DNA from: Thermobifida fusca NBRC 14071 = JCM 3263 | GTDB taxonomy: Bacteria; Actinomycetota; Actinomycetes; Streptosporangiales; Streptosporangiaceae | Assembly: GCF_001592045.1 (NCBI RefSeq) | Contig: NZ_BCWB01000004.1 | Span: 1 to 64,000 of the forward strand | Length of the DNA stretch: 64,000 nt | Direction of reading: 5' to 3' | In this document: positions 17,975 to 26,824 of the stretch, in pieces | Layout: each line of letters begins with the position of its first letter | Position numbering within the stretch: position 1 is the first letter of the stretch | Program-made: the position numbers and the translations under genes | The notes under the pieces: generated by a model | What the model saw: only the letters and a program-made list of their open reading frames with translations | The model's database searches: none | Told to the model about the DNA's origin: nothing

Positions 17975-18997
17975 TCACCCCGTGGCTGCTTGGTCATGGA
18001 TGGTGACGGTGTTGTGGGCTGCTACTGGTCTGCCGTCGAGCAACGGAGCAAGGAAAGCCATCGAAGCGCGCAGGTCCTCTACCCCGCCTCCCTCATGGGC
18101 GTTGTAGGGCCACACGAGCAGGTCTTTCGGCCCCGCGTAGGCGTTGTAAGCGGCGAACACTGTTGACGGGGGACAGACCGGGTCCATGAGTCCGACGGTG
18201 AGCAGTGCAGGAGCGGTAGCACGAGCCGCGAAGTGGACGCCGTCGATATAGGACAAGGTCCGCAGGACGGCGGGTGCTTTAGTGCGGTGGATGGAGAGGT
18301 ATTTGGTGATCTCCGCGTAGGGGTGGGCGTCGGTGATAGTGATGGCGCGGTCGATGTGGCAAAGGAACGGCACACAAGAGACCACCCCGGCGAGGCCGTC
18401 GACGAGTCCGGCGGCAGCGAGCGCCAGCCCGCCGCCTTGGGATCCGCCGACCACCGCCACCCGTTCCGGATCTGCGATGTCGAGGGCCCGTGCGGCTTCT
18501 ACCGCCCGGACTGCGTCGACGATGACTCGCCGATAGTAGTAGGTGGCGGGGTCTTCGATGCCGCGGGTCATGAAACCGGGATGGGATGGGGCGCTGCCTA
18601 CCGGGTCAGGGGTGGCCCCGGCACGGCTGCCTGCCGCGCCTTGGCCGCGGGCGTCCATGCTCAGGTGTGCGAACCCGGCACTAGCCCATTCCAGGGATTC
18701 CACGACGTCGCCGCGGCCGTTGCCGTAGCCGGGGAATTCAACGACGACCGGCAGCGGACCGGTGGCGTCCTTGGGGGTTTTCAGCCAGGCCCGGATCGGG
18801 TGCCCGTCGTAGCCGTGGAAGACGACGTCGTAGGTGTCGAGGGTGCGGATCGGCGTGTCTACCGCAGTGACCTGCAGGCCGAGAGGATGTGTGCGGGCCT
18901 CAGCGAGCGACTGTTCCCAAAACTCGGCGAAGTCTGCGGGGGCCTCGCGTTCTGCCCGGTACTCCCGGAGTCGGTCCAGGGGGAGGTCGACGTACAT
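17975..18997 (-). CDS. Acetyl xylan esterase / cephalosporin deacetylase family (CE7)
   Basis: 340 residues, alpha/beta hydrolase of carbohydrate esterase family 7. The triad is visible: Ser186 in GGSQGG, Asp272 in GLMDPVCPPST and His301 in YNAHEGG; the ARGQG segment (Arg117-Gly-Gln-Gly) of the CE7 oxyanion region is also present. The N-terminus (MYVDLPLDRLREYRAE...DFAEFWEQSL) is the standard CE7 start and has no signal peptide, so the enzyme is cytoplasmic and acts on imported acetylated xylo-oligosaccharides or other small acetyl esters. AAAGGA lies 6 nt before the ATG. It is a single gene, not near other xylan genes. Confidence 0.93.
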   Translation of the reverse strand: MYVDLPLDRLREYRAEREAPADFAEFWEQSLAEARTHPLGLQVTAVDTPIRTLDTYDVVFHGYDGHPIRAWLKTPKDATGPLPVVVEFPGYGNGRGDVVESLEWASAGFAHLSMDARGQGAAGSRAGATPDPVGSAPSHPGFMTRGIEDPATYYYRRVIVDAVRAVEAARALDIADPERVAVVGGSQGGGLALAAAGLVDGLAGVVSCVPFLCHIDRAITITDAHPYAEITKYLSIHRTKAPAVLRTLSYIDGVHFAARATAPALLTVGLMDPVCPPSTVFAAYNAYAGPKDLLVWPYNAHEGGGVEDLRASMAFLAPLLDGRPVAAHNTVTIHDQAATG

Positions 18998-19196
18998 GCC
19001 GGTCCTTTCAACCGTTGAGGGCCGCACCGAAACGCCAGCAGGAACACCCGGAGTGGAGTGGGGGTTGGGTGGTGCCCCGCGGCGCACGCGCACCATTATC
19101 CGGTTCCCGGCGTAGGGCGTAGTTGCGTCACCGGCCGCTCCCCTACTGTGTCGGCTGGCCGGGTGCACCACCGTGGTTTGACGCCCGCAGCGGTCT

Positions 19197-19225
19197 GAGT
19201 GTGGCCGCATGCCACGGCCACACTC
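19197..19225 (-). terminator. Hairpin after the VWA gene
   Basis: GAGTGTGGCCG and CGGCCACACTC form a perfect 11-bp stem with a 7-nt loop, 25 nt past the stop of the VWA gene. It likely ends the five-gene operon. Confidence 0.65.
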
Positions 19226-19249
19226 GACGAACATTCTGCGGGGAACGGG

Positions 19250-20482
19250 CTAGGAGGCGTCGTAGATGTTCTGTTCGACCCAGGCGGTGAGCGACTGGCC
19301 TTGGATGGCCGCAGCCATGAGGTCGGGGAACTTGTCGGGGGTGCAGGCGAAGGCAGGCACGCCGAGGGCGGCGAGGGCGGCGGCGTTGTCGTGGTGGTAG
19401 GCGGGTGCCCCGTCGTCGGAGAGGGCGAGCAGCACGATGACTTGGACTCCGGCCGCGGTCATTTCTGCGACCCGGCGCAGCATTTCTTCGCGGATTCCCC
19501 CTTCGTACAGGTCACTGATGAGCACGAAGATCGAATTGGCGGGGCGGGTGATGAGCCCTTGGCAGTAGGCGATGGCCCGGTTGATGTCGGTGCCGCCGCC
19601 GAGTTGGGTGCCGAACAGCACGTCGACGGGGTCGCTCAACTGGTCGGTGAGGTCAACGACAGCGGTGTCGAACACTACGAGGGAGGTGCGCAGGGTTCGG
19701 AGTGATGCCAGCACTGCGCTGAACACGCTGGCGTACACCACGGAAGAGGCCATGGAGCCGCTCTGGTCGACGGCGAGGATGACGTCGCGTTGCACGCCGC
19801 GGCTGCGGCGAGCGTAGCCGACAAGGGTCTGCGGGACGATGGTGCGGTGTTCCGGCAGGTAGTGCTGGAGATTGCGGCGGATGGTGCGGTCCCAGTCGAT
19901 GTCGGAGACTCGGCGGGGGCGGGTGGTGCGGGCGGAGCGGTCCAAGGCGCCTTGCACGGTGGAACGGGTGTGGTGGGCGAGTTTCCGTTCCAGGTCGTTG
20001 ACGACGCGACGCACGACGGTGCGCGCTGTTTCGCGGGCGCTTTCCGGCATGACGTCTTTGAGGGCCAGCAGGGTGCCCACCAGGTGGACGTCGGGTTCGA
20101 CGGCGTCCATCATTTCCGGTTCGAGCAGCAGGGTGGTGAGGTTGAGCCGGGTGAGCGCGTCGTGTTGGATGACCCGGACCACGCTGCTGGGGAAATAGGT
20201 GCGGATGTCGCCGAGCCAGCGGGCCACGGTGGGTGCGGAGGAGTCGAGGCTTGCGCTGCGTTTCCCTGGGCCGCGGAGGCGTCCCCCGGTGTCGGAGTAG
20301 TTGTAGAGGGCGGCGAGGGCCGCGTCGATTCGGGCGTCGTCGCGGTTGAGCACGGTGCCTGTGGCGGGGGTTGTGGCTCCGGTTGCTGCGGCGCAGGCGT
20401 TTTCGGCGGCTTCGCCGAGGACGAGCCGCCAGCGGCGGGCTCGTTCGGGCAGGAGTGGGGTGGGTTCAGAACGGTTGGTCAT
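19250..20482 (-). CDS. VWA domain protein of the SWIM-MoxR system
   Basis: 410 residues. The N-terminal 220 residues are helical and unassigned; the C-terminal von Willebrand factor A domain starts near residue 232 with the metal-binding MIDAS motif DQSGS (239-243) followed by Thr298 in GGGTDI and later ISDLYEGG. Such proteins pair with MoxR-type AAA+ ATPases as substrate- or metal-handling partners, as in the NorD/NorQ and ViaA/RavA pairs. Last gene of a five-gene operon, 14 nt after DUF5682. The target of the system is unknown. Confidence 0.9.
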   Translation of the reverse strand: MTNRSEPTPLLPERARRWRLVLGEAAENACAAATGATTPATGTVLNRDDARIDAALAALYNYSDTGGRLRGPGKRSASLDSSAPTVARWLGDIRTYFPSSVVRVIQHDALTRLNLTTLLLEPEMMDAVEPDVHLVGTLLALKDVMPESARETARTVVRRVVNDLERKLAHHTRSTVQGALDRSARTTRPRRVSDIDWDRTIRRNLQHYLPEHRTIVPQTLVGYARRSRGVQRDVILAVDQSGSMASSVVYASVFSAVLASLRTLRTSLVVFDTAVVDLTDQLSDPVDVLFGTQLGGGTDINRAIAYCQGLITRPANSIFVLISDLYEGGIREEMLRRVAEMTAAGVQVIVLLALSDDGAPAYHHDNAAALAALGVPAFACTPDKFPDLMAAAIQGQSLTAWVEQNIYDAS

Positions 20483-20496
20483 GGGTCTTCCGGGTG

Positions 20497-22704
20497 TCAG
20501 GGGTGGGTGGGGAGGCCGAGGAGGGTGGCGACGGTGGCCACTGCGGGGGCGGCCTGCTGGGTGTCGACGGGCTGGTCGGGGGTGTGGCCGTCGAGGCTGC
20601 CGTGGATGACGTGCTGGGCGATAGCGCGGCGTTCCGCGGGTTGGAAGCTGCCGAAGGTACGGCGCAGCAGGGGGAGCACGGTGATGAAGGCGGACTCGTT
20701 GAGGCTGGTCAGCCATCGGTCGATCAGGGTGAGCAGGGCGGTGTCGTGGACGAGCAGGAGGCCGTTGTTGGCGACGAAGCCTTCGATCCATGCGGCGGTG
20801 CGGTCCGGCGGGGTTCCGGGTGAGGAGATCTGGCTGAGCCGCTGGTGCAGGGTGTCGGCGGTGAGGCGGCCGCTGTCGTAGAGGATGCGGTGGATGCGTC
20901 CGCTGATCCGGCCGGGGATATTCTCGCGGGGCGCTACTGCTTCGAGGGTGTCGAGCCATTCGGTTTCTGCGTCTCCGCCGAGCAGGATTACCGCGGTGTG
21001 GGTGGTGTCGATGTCAGTGGTGACCGCTGTGGCGGCGTCGTCGCTGAGGCCGGTAACGGCGAGGGCGAGGCCCGCGCAGATGCGGCTCAGCAGTTCCGTG
21101 GCGATGGTGCGGAGTGCCTTGGCGTCGAAGCGGCGCACGTTGCCGTAGCGGGCGGAGCGGGCCAGCGGGGGTAGGGCGCGCATCAGCCGTTGGATGTCGG
21201 TGTCTTCGGCGGCCCGCTGGGCGAGTTGGGCGACGGTGCCGGTGACGGCTTCGGGCAGGTCTGCGAGCAGGCTGTCTTCGAGGAGGCTGGTCAGCGTGGG
21301 AAGGTCGGCGTGCTGGGCACGGTCGTGGACGCACGCGGTGGCTGCTGCGGTGACCGTGGTGCCCCAGCGGCTCGCTTCGATGACCGCGATGTCGTATTCG
21401 GGTTCCCAGCGCAAGGTCCAGGTTTCGCGGAAGGTGCCGCGGGAGCGCACACTGTCGCGGGTGCGGGTGCCCCAGGGGATGCCGAGCAAGTTCAGCCGGT
21501 GCAGGAGGGCGCTGCGTTCCCGGTCCCGTTCTTCGCGCAGGTCGAGGACGAGTTCTCGTTCGAGTGCCTCGGGTTTGAGACGCAGCCGTTTTTGGTGGAG
21601 TGCCAGGTCTCGTTGCAGGGGGACGGTGGGGGTGGTGGGGGGAACGGTGCCGAGCCGCTCCCCTACCACCATTGCGTCGTGGACGAGCCGGGCCCGCAGT
21701 TCGGCGCCTTCGCAGAGCACTGCGGAGGTGGCGTCCGCGATTTCTTCGAGCCCGGGCAGGGGGCGGCCGCGCAGGGCTGCGAGAGCCTCGCACAGCCGCA
21801 CTGCTTCGATGACGTGGGAGGAGGAGACGGGCTGGTCGTTGTCGCGTAGCTGTCGCGCCGCCTCGGTGAGCCACCGTTCCACGGGCCGGTCGGGGACGGT
21901 GAACAGGTGGTGGTACCAGCCGGGGGAGCGGACGCCGGCGCGGTATCCGGTGGCGGCGGCGAGCCGCCCGTGCGTCCAGGGGATCCACGTTGCGGCGACT
22001 TTGGTTTTCGCGAGTCCGCGCAGGAGCCGGGTGTCGGCGGTGGCGGGAGGCAGGTCGAGGAGGGCGGGCACGTGCCAGGCGCCGCAGACCACGGCGATCC
22101 GCTCGTATCCGGCGCGCAGCGTGGCGCGGAGCACTTTCCTCATGTGGGCTTCGCGTCGGGCTTCGCGTTCGGTTTCGGGGTCCGGGGCGAGTTCGGCGCG
22201 GACCGCGACCATGGCTTCAGCGATGGCGGGGAACGGGGAGGGTCCGCCGTCGCGGCGCTGTTCGATGACGTCGTCCCACCAGCGTTCCGCGTCGTCGTAG
22301 CCGGCGGCTTCGGCGAGCACGCTGAGCGGGTCGACGCGGACGCGGGACTCTTCGTGGTCGGTGTCGGGTTCGTCCAGGGCGAGGGTGTGGGCGGCAGGCA
22401 GGTCGCAGAAGCGGACGGGGATGCCGTGGGCGGCGGCGTAGCGGAGTGCCTGCCATTCCGGGGAGAAGACCGCGAACGGCCAGATCGCGGCGCGAGACGG
22501 GGCGGCCTGGTCGTAGGCGAGGAGGGCGACCGGGGGTTCCAGGCCGGGGACGTGCTCGAGAAGCGCATCCGCTTCCGGGGGTCCTTCGATGAGGATCACG
22601 TCGGGGCGGAGTCGGCGCAGCTCCGCGCGGACGGCGCGCGCCGACCCGGGCCCGTGGTGGCGGATGCCGAGGAGGTGGACGCGTTCGGTGTCGATCGGGG
22701 CCAT
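20497..22704 (-). CDS. DUF5682 family protein
   Basis: 735 residues, recognised as DUF5682 from the opening VHLLGIRHHGPGSARAV followed by DVILIEGPPEAD. His16-His17, Glu40, Asp101 (FCDLP) and His211 (CGAWHVPAL) are spaced like the conserved His/Glu residues of TraB/EreA-like putative hydrolases, so an enzymatic N-terminal domain is plausible but not proven. The rest (about 250-735) is helical with the segment LERELVLDLREERDRERSALLHRLNLLGIPWG. The start overlaps the MoxR stop by one base (TGATG), implying coupled translation. It belongs to the MoxR-VWA operon; function unknown. Confidence 0.85.
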   Translation of the reverse strand: MAPIDTERVHLLGIRHHGPGSARAVRAELRRLRPDVILIEGPPEADALLEHVPGLEPPVALLAYDQAAPSRAAIWPFAVFSPEWQALRYAAAHGIPVRFCDLPAAHTLALDEPDTDHEESRVRVDPLSVLAEAAGYDDAERWWDDVIEQRRDGGPSPFPAIAEAMVAVRAELAPDPETEREARREAHMRKVLRATLRAGYERIAVVCGAWHVPALLDLPPATADTRLLRGLAKTKVAATWIPWTHGRLAAATGYRAGVRSPGWYHHLFTVPDRPVERWLTEAARQLRDNDQPVSSSHVIEAVRLCEALAALRGRPLPGLEEIADATSAVLCEGAELRARLVHDAMVVGERLGTVPPTTPTVPLQRDLALHQKRLRLKPEALERELVLDLREERDRERSALLHRLNLLGIPWGTRTRDSVRSRGTFRETWTLRWEPEYDIAVIEASRWGTTVTAAATACVHDRAQHADLPTLTSLLEDSLLADLPEAVTGTVAQLAQRAAEDTDIQRLMRALPPLARSARYGNVRRFDAKALRTIATELLSRICAGLALAVTGLSDDAATAVTTDIDTTHTAVILLGGDAETEWLDTLEAVAPRENIPGRISGRIHRILYDSGRLTADTLHQRLSQISSPGTPPDRTAAWIEGFVANNGLLLVHDTALLTLIDRWLTSLNESAFITVLPLLRRTFGSFQPAERRAIAQHVIHGSLDGHTPDQPVDTQQAAPAVATVATLLGLPTHP

Positions 22705-23798
22705 CAGTGGGTTGCCTCCCGGCAGGCGGTGTAGAAGTCGTGCCAGTCGTCGCGGTCCCGGATCACGGTTTCCAGGTATTCGTGCCAGACCACGCCGTCG
22801 GTGGCGGGGTCTTGGATGACGGCGCCGAGGATGCCGGGCACGACGTCAGCGGGGCGCAGCACACCGTCGCCGAAGTGGGCGGCCAGGGCCATGCCGTTGG
22901 TGATGATGGAGATGGCTTCGGCGGTGCTTAGTGTGCCGCTGGGGGTTTTGACTTTGGTGTGGCCGTCTTCGGTGACGCCGTTGCGGAGTTCCCGGAAGAC
23001 GGTGACGACGCGGCGGATTTCGGTGAGGGAGGCGGGGACTTCCGGCAGGTCGAGGTTGCGGCCTAGTTGGGCGACGCGGCGGGTGACGATGTCGACTTCG
23101 TCGTCGGCGGTTTGGGGGACGGGGAGGACGAGGGTGTTGAAGCGGCGGCGGAGCGCGCTGGACAGTTCGTTGACGCCGCGGTCGCGGTCGTTGGCGGTGG
23201 CGATGATGTTGAAGCCGCGTTTGGCTTGCACTTCGATGCCGAGTTCGGGGACGGGCAGGGTTTTCTCGGACAGGATGGTGATGAGGGCGTCTTGGACGTC
23301 GGAGGGGATGCGGGTGAGCTCTTCGACGCGGGCGAGGCGGCCTTCAGCCATGGCGGTCATGACCGGGCTGGGTACGAGGGCTTGCTCGGAGGGGCCTTCG
23401 GCGATGAGCCGCGCGTAGTTCCAGCCGTAGCGGATGGCTTCTTCGACGGTGCCCGCGGTGCCTTGGACGAGCAGAGTGGAGTCGCCGGAGATGGCGGCCG
23501 CCAAGTGTTCGGACAGCCAGGTTTTGGCGGTGCCGGGCACTCCGATCAGCAGGAGGGCGCGGTCGGTGGCGAGGGTGGCGACGGCGACTTCGACGAGACG
23601 GCGGGATCCCACGTATTTGGGGGTGATTTCGGTGCCGTCGTCGAGGGTGGTGCCGAGGATGTACTGGGTGACGGCCCAGGGGGACAGTTTCCAACCGGGC
23701 GGGCGGGGGCGGTCGTCGATTGCGGCGAGGGCAGCGAGTTCGTCGGCGTAGGCCTGCTCGGCGTGGGGACGCAGCACTGCGGTGGTGGTGAGAGTCAC
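22704..23798 (-). CDS. MoxR-type AAA+ ATPase
   Basis: 364-residue AAA+ protein. Walker A GVPGTAKT at residues 86-93, a Walker B-like hRVEEL at 156-161, sensor 1 IIATAN at 198-203 and an arginine-finger region SSALRRRF at 213-220. The first 60 residues, before KYVGSRRLVEVAV, are an extension specific to this subgroup. MoxR ATPases form rings that remodel or activate partner complexes, usually with a VWA protein, which is the last gene of this operon. The start overlaps the DUF5691 stop by 4 nt and the stop overlaps the DUF5682 start. Confidence 0.95.
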   Translation of the reverse strand: MTLTTTAVLRPHAEQAYADELAALAAIDDRPRPPGWKLSPWAVTQYILGTTLDDGTEITPKYVGSRRLVEVAVATLATDRALLLIGVPGTAKTWLSEHLAAAISGDSTLLVQGTAGTVEEAIRYGWNYARLIAEGPSEQALVPSPVMTAMAEGRLARVEELTRIPSDVQDALITILSEKTLPVPELGIEVQAKRGFNIIATANDRDRGVNELSSALRRRFNTLVLPVPQTADDEVDIVTRRVAQLGRNLDLPEVPASLTEIRRVVTVFRELRNGVTEDGHTKVKTPSGTLSTAEAISIITNGMALAAHFGDGVLRPADVVPGILGAVIQDPATDGVVWHEYLETVIRDRDDWHDFYTACREATH

Positions 23799-25267
23799 AT
23801 CAGCTCCTTACGCATGGTGTAGCGGTATTCGAGAGTGGTGACGAGATGACGGAATTCGCGGCTTCCTTTGCGCTTCTCGGCAAGCGGGGCGAGGCGCTCG
23901 TAGAGGCCGGGGTCAAGCTTGTTTTCCGCGCCCGGCGCGATGACACCGAAGTGGTCAGGCGCGTCAGGGGACGTGAATAGCTGTTCGACGAGTATGTCGT
24001 TGAGCCGCCCCACCCAGGGGAATTCGAGCCGGTACAGAAGGTTCCAGGTCTGGGTTTCCGGAATGTCGGGGTCGTCGAGCCAGTGGGCGACCCGGTCGCA
24101 GCGTTCTTCAGCGGGAAGCTGGTGCAGGAGCGCGTCGAGCTGCTCGAACCAGTTGTTGGAGGCGAAAGTGTGGCGGCCGACGTCGTCGAGGAATGCCCGC
24201 ACCCAGTCAAGGTCGCGGTAGCGGACGGCAGCGGCGATGAGGGCGTCGCGGACGGTGTCGTCCATCTTCTTGGACACCACGTCTGCGGGACTGCTGCCGA
24301 GGCGGCCGATCCACAGGCGCAGCGGAAGGTGGGAGAGCAGGGTGTGGGCGCGTTCCTCCGGTGTTTTCGTGGTGCGCCGGTTCGGGGAGAGCAGGGAGGC
24401 GAATTCGGCGTCGACGTCCCCGGGCGGGGTGAGGGTGATGGTTTCCTGCTCTTGGGCACCAGTGGTGCGGAGGAGGTGGGTAGCGTGGTGGGTGAGCCGT
24501 TGGCCGTCGTCACTGTCCGGGAGTTGGATCAGGAGGGCTGCGGCGAGGACGCGCACCGGGTGGCTGCGGTCACGGAGGGCAGTGAGGAGCAGGGGTTCGT
24601 CGTCGCGGGACAGGCCGTGCTCCCACGCTTTGAGAAGTTCGTAGCGTGTTTCGGCGCGCTCGTTCGCCCAGGTGCGGGCGACCAGGTCTCGGGCGTGCTC
24701 CGGGTCGGTGCGGCGCAGCCGCTCTAGTTGGATGCGGCGTTGGGTGGCGGTGCCGGTGGCCCACAGCTCAGGGTCGAAAAAATCGGGGTGGGCTTCTTCG
24801 AAGTCCAGGAGGTAGGACCACACGGAGCAGTGGCGGGCCAGCCAGCGGGCGCGGGCGCCGCCGACACGGGTGAGGGCGCGGGCCGCGATGGTGTTTCCTT
24901 TCGCGTGGCTGAGCACGTCAGGCAGGTATTCCGGGGGGAGGAGTTTGCCGGTGGCGGCGGCGTAGTGGAGCCATTCGGCGAGGAACACACGCCGTGTGTC
25001 GAGGATGGTGTTCAGCCGTTTCAGGGCTGGCCCGTCCAGGTAGGGGGCGGTTTCCTCGGGGGCGGGAGCGGGGGGCGGGGCGGGTGGCGGGGAGGGGCGC
25101 TGGCCGGCGCGGCGCTGGATGGCGGCGAGGGCGGCACGCTCCAGCAGGCGGGCGGCGGGGTCGCCGCTGGGTGTTTCCGCGTGGTCCGCGGCGGGTGGGA
25201 GCGGGCGCCGGGAGGTGCCGACCAGTGCGGTGGATACGAGGTCGGACCAGGAATCCGCGTATGTCAC
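23795..25267 (-). CDS. DUF5691 family protein
   Basis: 490 residues, predicted all-helical, with repeat-like helices (LLTALRDRSHPVRVLAAALLIQLPDSDDGQRL) reminiscent of HEAT-type scaffolds. Residues 58-72 are a Pro/Ala-rich linker. I assign DUF5691 from the opening SWSDLVSTALVGTSRRPLP and from its fixed place between SWIM and MoxR genes. The GTG start has GAGGA 9 nt upstream. No catalytic motif seen; likely an adaptor or scaffold of the MoxR-VWA system, by inference. Confidence 0.8.
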   Translation of the reverse strand: MTYADSWSDLVSTALVGTSRRPLPPAADHAETPSGDPAARLLERAALAAIQRRAGQRPSPPPAPPPAPAPEETAPYLDGPALKRLNTILDTRRVFLAEWLHYAAATGKLLPPEYLPDVLSHAKGNTIAARALTRVGGARARWLARHCSVWSYLLDFEEAHPDFFDPELWATGTATQRRIQLERLRRTDPEHARDLVARTWANERAETRYELLKAWEHGLSRDDEPLLLTALRDRSHPVRVLAAALLIQLPDSDDGQRLTHHATHLLRTTGAQEQETITLTPPGDVDAEFASLLSPNRRTTKTPEERAHTLLSHLPLRLWIGRLGSSPADVVSKKMDDTVRDALIAAAVRYRDLDWVRAFLDDVGRHTFASNNWFEQLDALLHQLPAEERCDRVAHWLDDPDIPETQTWNLLYRLEFPWVGRLNDILVEQLFTSPDAPDHFGVIAPGAENKLDPGLYERLAPLAEKRKGSREFRHLVTTLEYRYTMRKELM

Positions 25268-25328
25268 GTGACGGTTCCTCTTCTGTGCTTTCGAGGGTGG
25301 CGGGTGCGGGTCGGGTAGCCGAGGCGGG

Positions 25329-26663
25329 TTATGCGGGGAGAATCGGGTGCTTCCGGTGGTCCCACACGGCAAGCGGGCGGAGGCCGTCGGGGGTCCATTC
25401 CGCTACCACGGTGACGGGGTGGCCGCCGCTGACGCTGAAGATCTGCCATCCGAATTTCGTGTCTTGCCGCAGCAGAGGGAGGGCGTCTCCGGAGGAGTCG
25501 GTGAGCCAGAAGACGTCACCGCGGACACAGGTGACGTCGGTGAGGACCACCGGCCAGGTGTCTCGCCACGGGTCGGCGGCGAGGGCGCGGGCCGCGTCGG
25601 CGAGAGCGTCGGCGATGCTGCCGCCGCGCGGGGTGTCCGCGCGTTGTTCGGAGTAGCGGGTGGCGATGACGGCGCGGTTCTCTGCCGGGTAGAAGGCGAG
25701 TTCCGCGTCGAGGAGGGTGCCGACGCGGGCGGGGGTGTCGAGGGCGCGTCCTTTCGGGGCGAAGGACAGCAGCAGTGCGGTGCGTCCGGTGGCTTGTCCG
25801 CGCAGCCAGATGCGTCGGCCGCGCACCTGGTCAGCGGTGAAGTCGCAGCGTCCGAGCACGTCCCAGTGGTCGCGGACGGTTTCTTCCGGTTCGGGCAGCG
25901 GGAAGCCGATGCGGGCGCGGACGGTGGCGCGCAAGGGTGCGGGGAGGGTGTCGCTGCGCTGGTAGCTCACGCAGAGCAGGTGCAGCAGGGCGTATTCGGT
26001 GAGGAGACGGTCGGGCCAGTCGTCTTCGGAGGCGACGTGGTTGAGGGAGCGGAGTTGGTGGGCGAGACGGCCCGCTTGCGCGTCGACGAGGCGTGCGGCC
26101 ATGCCGTCGCGCTGGGTGGAGTCGCGGCGGTTGGTGGCGAGCCCGGCACTGACCTGGTCGATGAGCCAGGTGTCGAGTTCAACGACCCCGTCGGCGACGC
26201 GTTGTTCGCGTTGCCGGGCGCGGCGGGCCACAGCGTCCGGGTCGGTGCTGGTCTTCGTGGTTTTCTGGGGTGCGGGTTTAGCCGCTGCTGCCCTGGCGGC
26301 ACGCTGGTTCAGCCACTCGTCCAGCCAGTCGGGGCCGGTGTCTTCAGCGGCAACGTCTTCCGTCCAGAGGACGAGAAGCGCGAGCACGTGTTTGCAGGGG
26401 ATTTTGCGGCTGGGGCAACTGCACCGGTAGGCGGGGGTGCCCGGTCCGATTAGGTGTACGGCGACCTGGTAGTGCTTGGCTCCGCTGCCTTTGCATTCGC
26501 CCCATACGGCTGTGGCGCCGCCGGGGGCGTCAGTGTCTGGCCCGGCGGGACGCCAGCCGAGCCGCGGCCACGAGTCGGGGTGGGCGATTTTTGTCGCGGC
26601 TTTGCGGGACGACACGTCAGGGGCGAGCGCCCACACGTCGTTGGCGGTCCATCGTTCGCTCAC
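25329..26663 (-). CDS. SWIM zinc-finger protein
   Basis: 444 residues. A SWIM zinc finger is clear at residues 81-92 (CSCPSRKIPCKH: CxC...CxH), preceded by a domain containing WGECKGSGAKHYQVAVHLIG. Residues after about 120 are Ala/Lys/Thr-rich and then helical, ending in a beta-rich region (FGWQIFSVSGGHPVTVVAEWTPDGLRPLAVWD). SWIM domains bind DNA or proteins. First gene of the SWIM-DUF5691-MoxR-DUF5682-VWA operon, 61 nt before DUF5691, so it may supply target recognition. The GTG start is the first good choice after the promoter interval. Confidence 0.9.
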   Translation of the reverse strand: MSERWTANDVWALAPDVSSRKAATKIAHPDSWPRLGWRPAGPDTDAPGGATAVWGECKGSGAKHYQVAVHLIGPGTPAYRCSCPSRKIPCKHVLALLVLWTEDVAAEDTGPDWLDEWLNQRAARAAAAKPAPQKTTKTSTDPDAVARRARQREQRVADGVVELDTWLIDQVSAGLATNRRDSTQRDGMAARLVDAQAGRLAHQLRSLNHVASEDDWPDRLLTEYALLHLLCVSYQRSDTLPAPLRATVRARIGFPLPEPEETVRDHWDVLGRCDFTADQVRGRRIWLRGQATGRTALLLSFAPKGRALDTPARVGTLLDAELAFYPAENRAVIATRYSEQRADTPRGGSIADALADAARALAADPWRDTWPVVLTDVTCVRGDVFWLTDSSGDALPLLRQDTKFGWQIFSVSGGHPVTVVAEWTPDGLRPLAVWDHRKHPILPA

Positions 26664-26775
26664 GGTAGGCCACCGTAGCGGCGGGGGGTGACAAAACGAC
26701 CGCAACCGTGGTGAACTGCATCAACGTTCCGGGCGTCTGTGGGAGCTCGGGAGAGGGCTGCGGGTGTCCCCGCCT

Positions 26776-26814
26776 TCTGGTTGGGGAGCGGCTCGGGGTT
26801 GCTCCCCAACCAGA
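26776..26814 (-). terminator. Hairpin terminator after the old yellow enzyme gene
   Basis: TCTGGTTGGGGAGC and GCTCCCCAACCAGA form a perfect 14-bp stem around an 11-nt loop, 10 nt past the OYE stop and upstream of the SWIM operon start. Confidence 0.75.
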
Positions 26815-26824
26815 GGATGGCGGG

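Noticed and set aside
18998-19249. A CelR-type operator (TGGGAGCGCTCCCA) before the acetyl esterase
   Set aside because: I looked for it because xylan/cellulose genes of related organisms use it, but no such palindrome is present.
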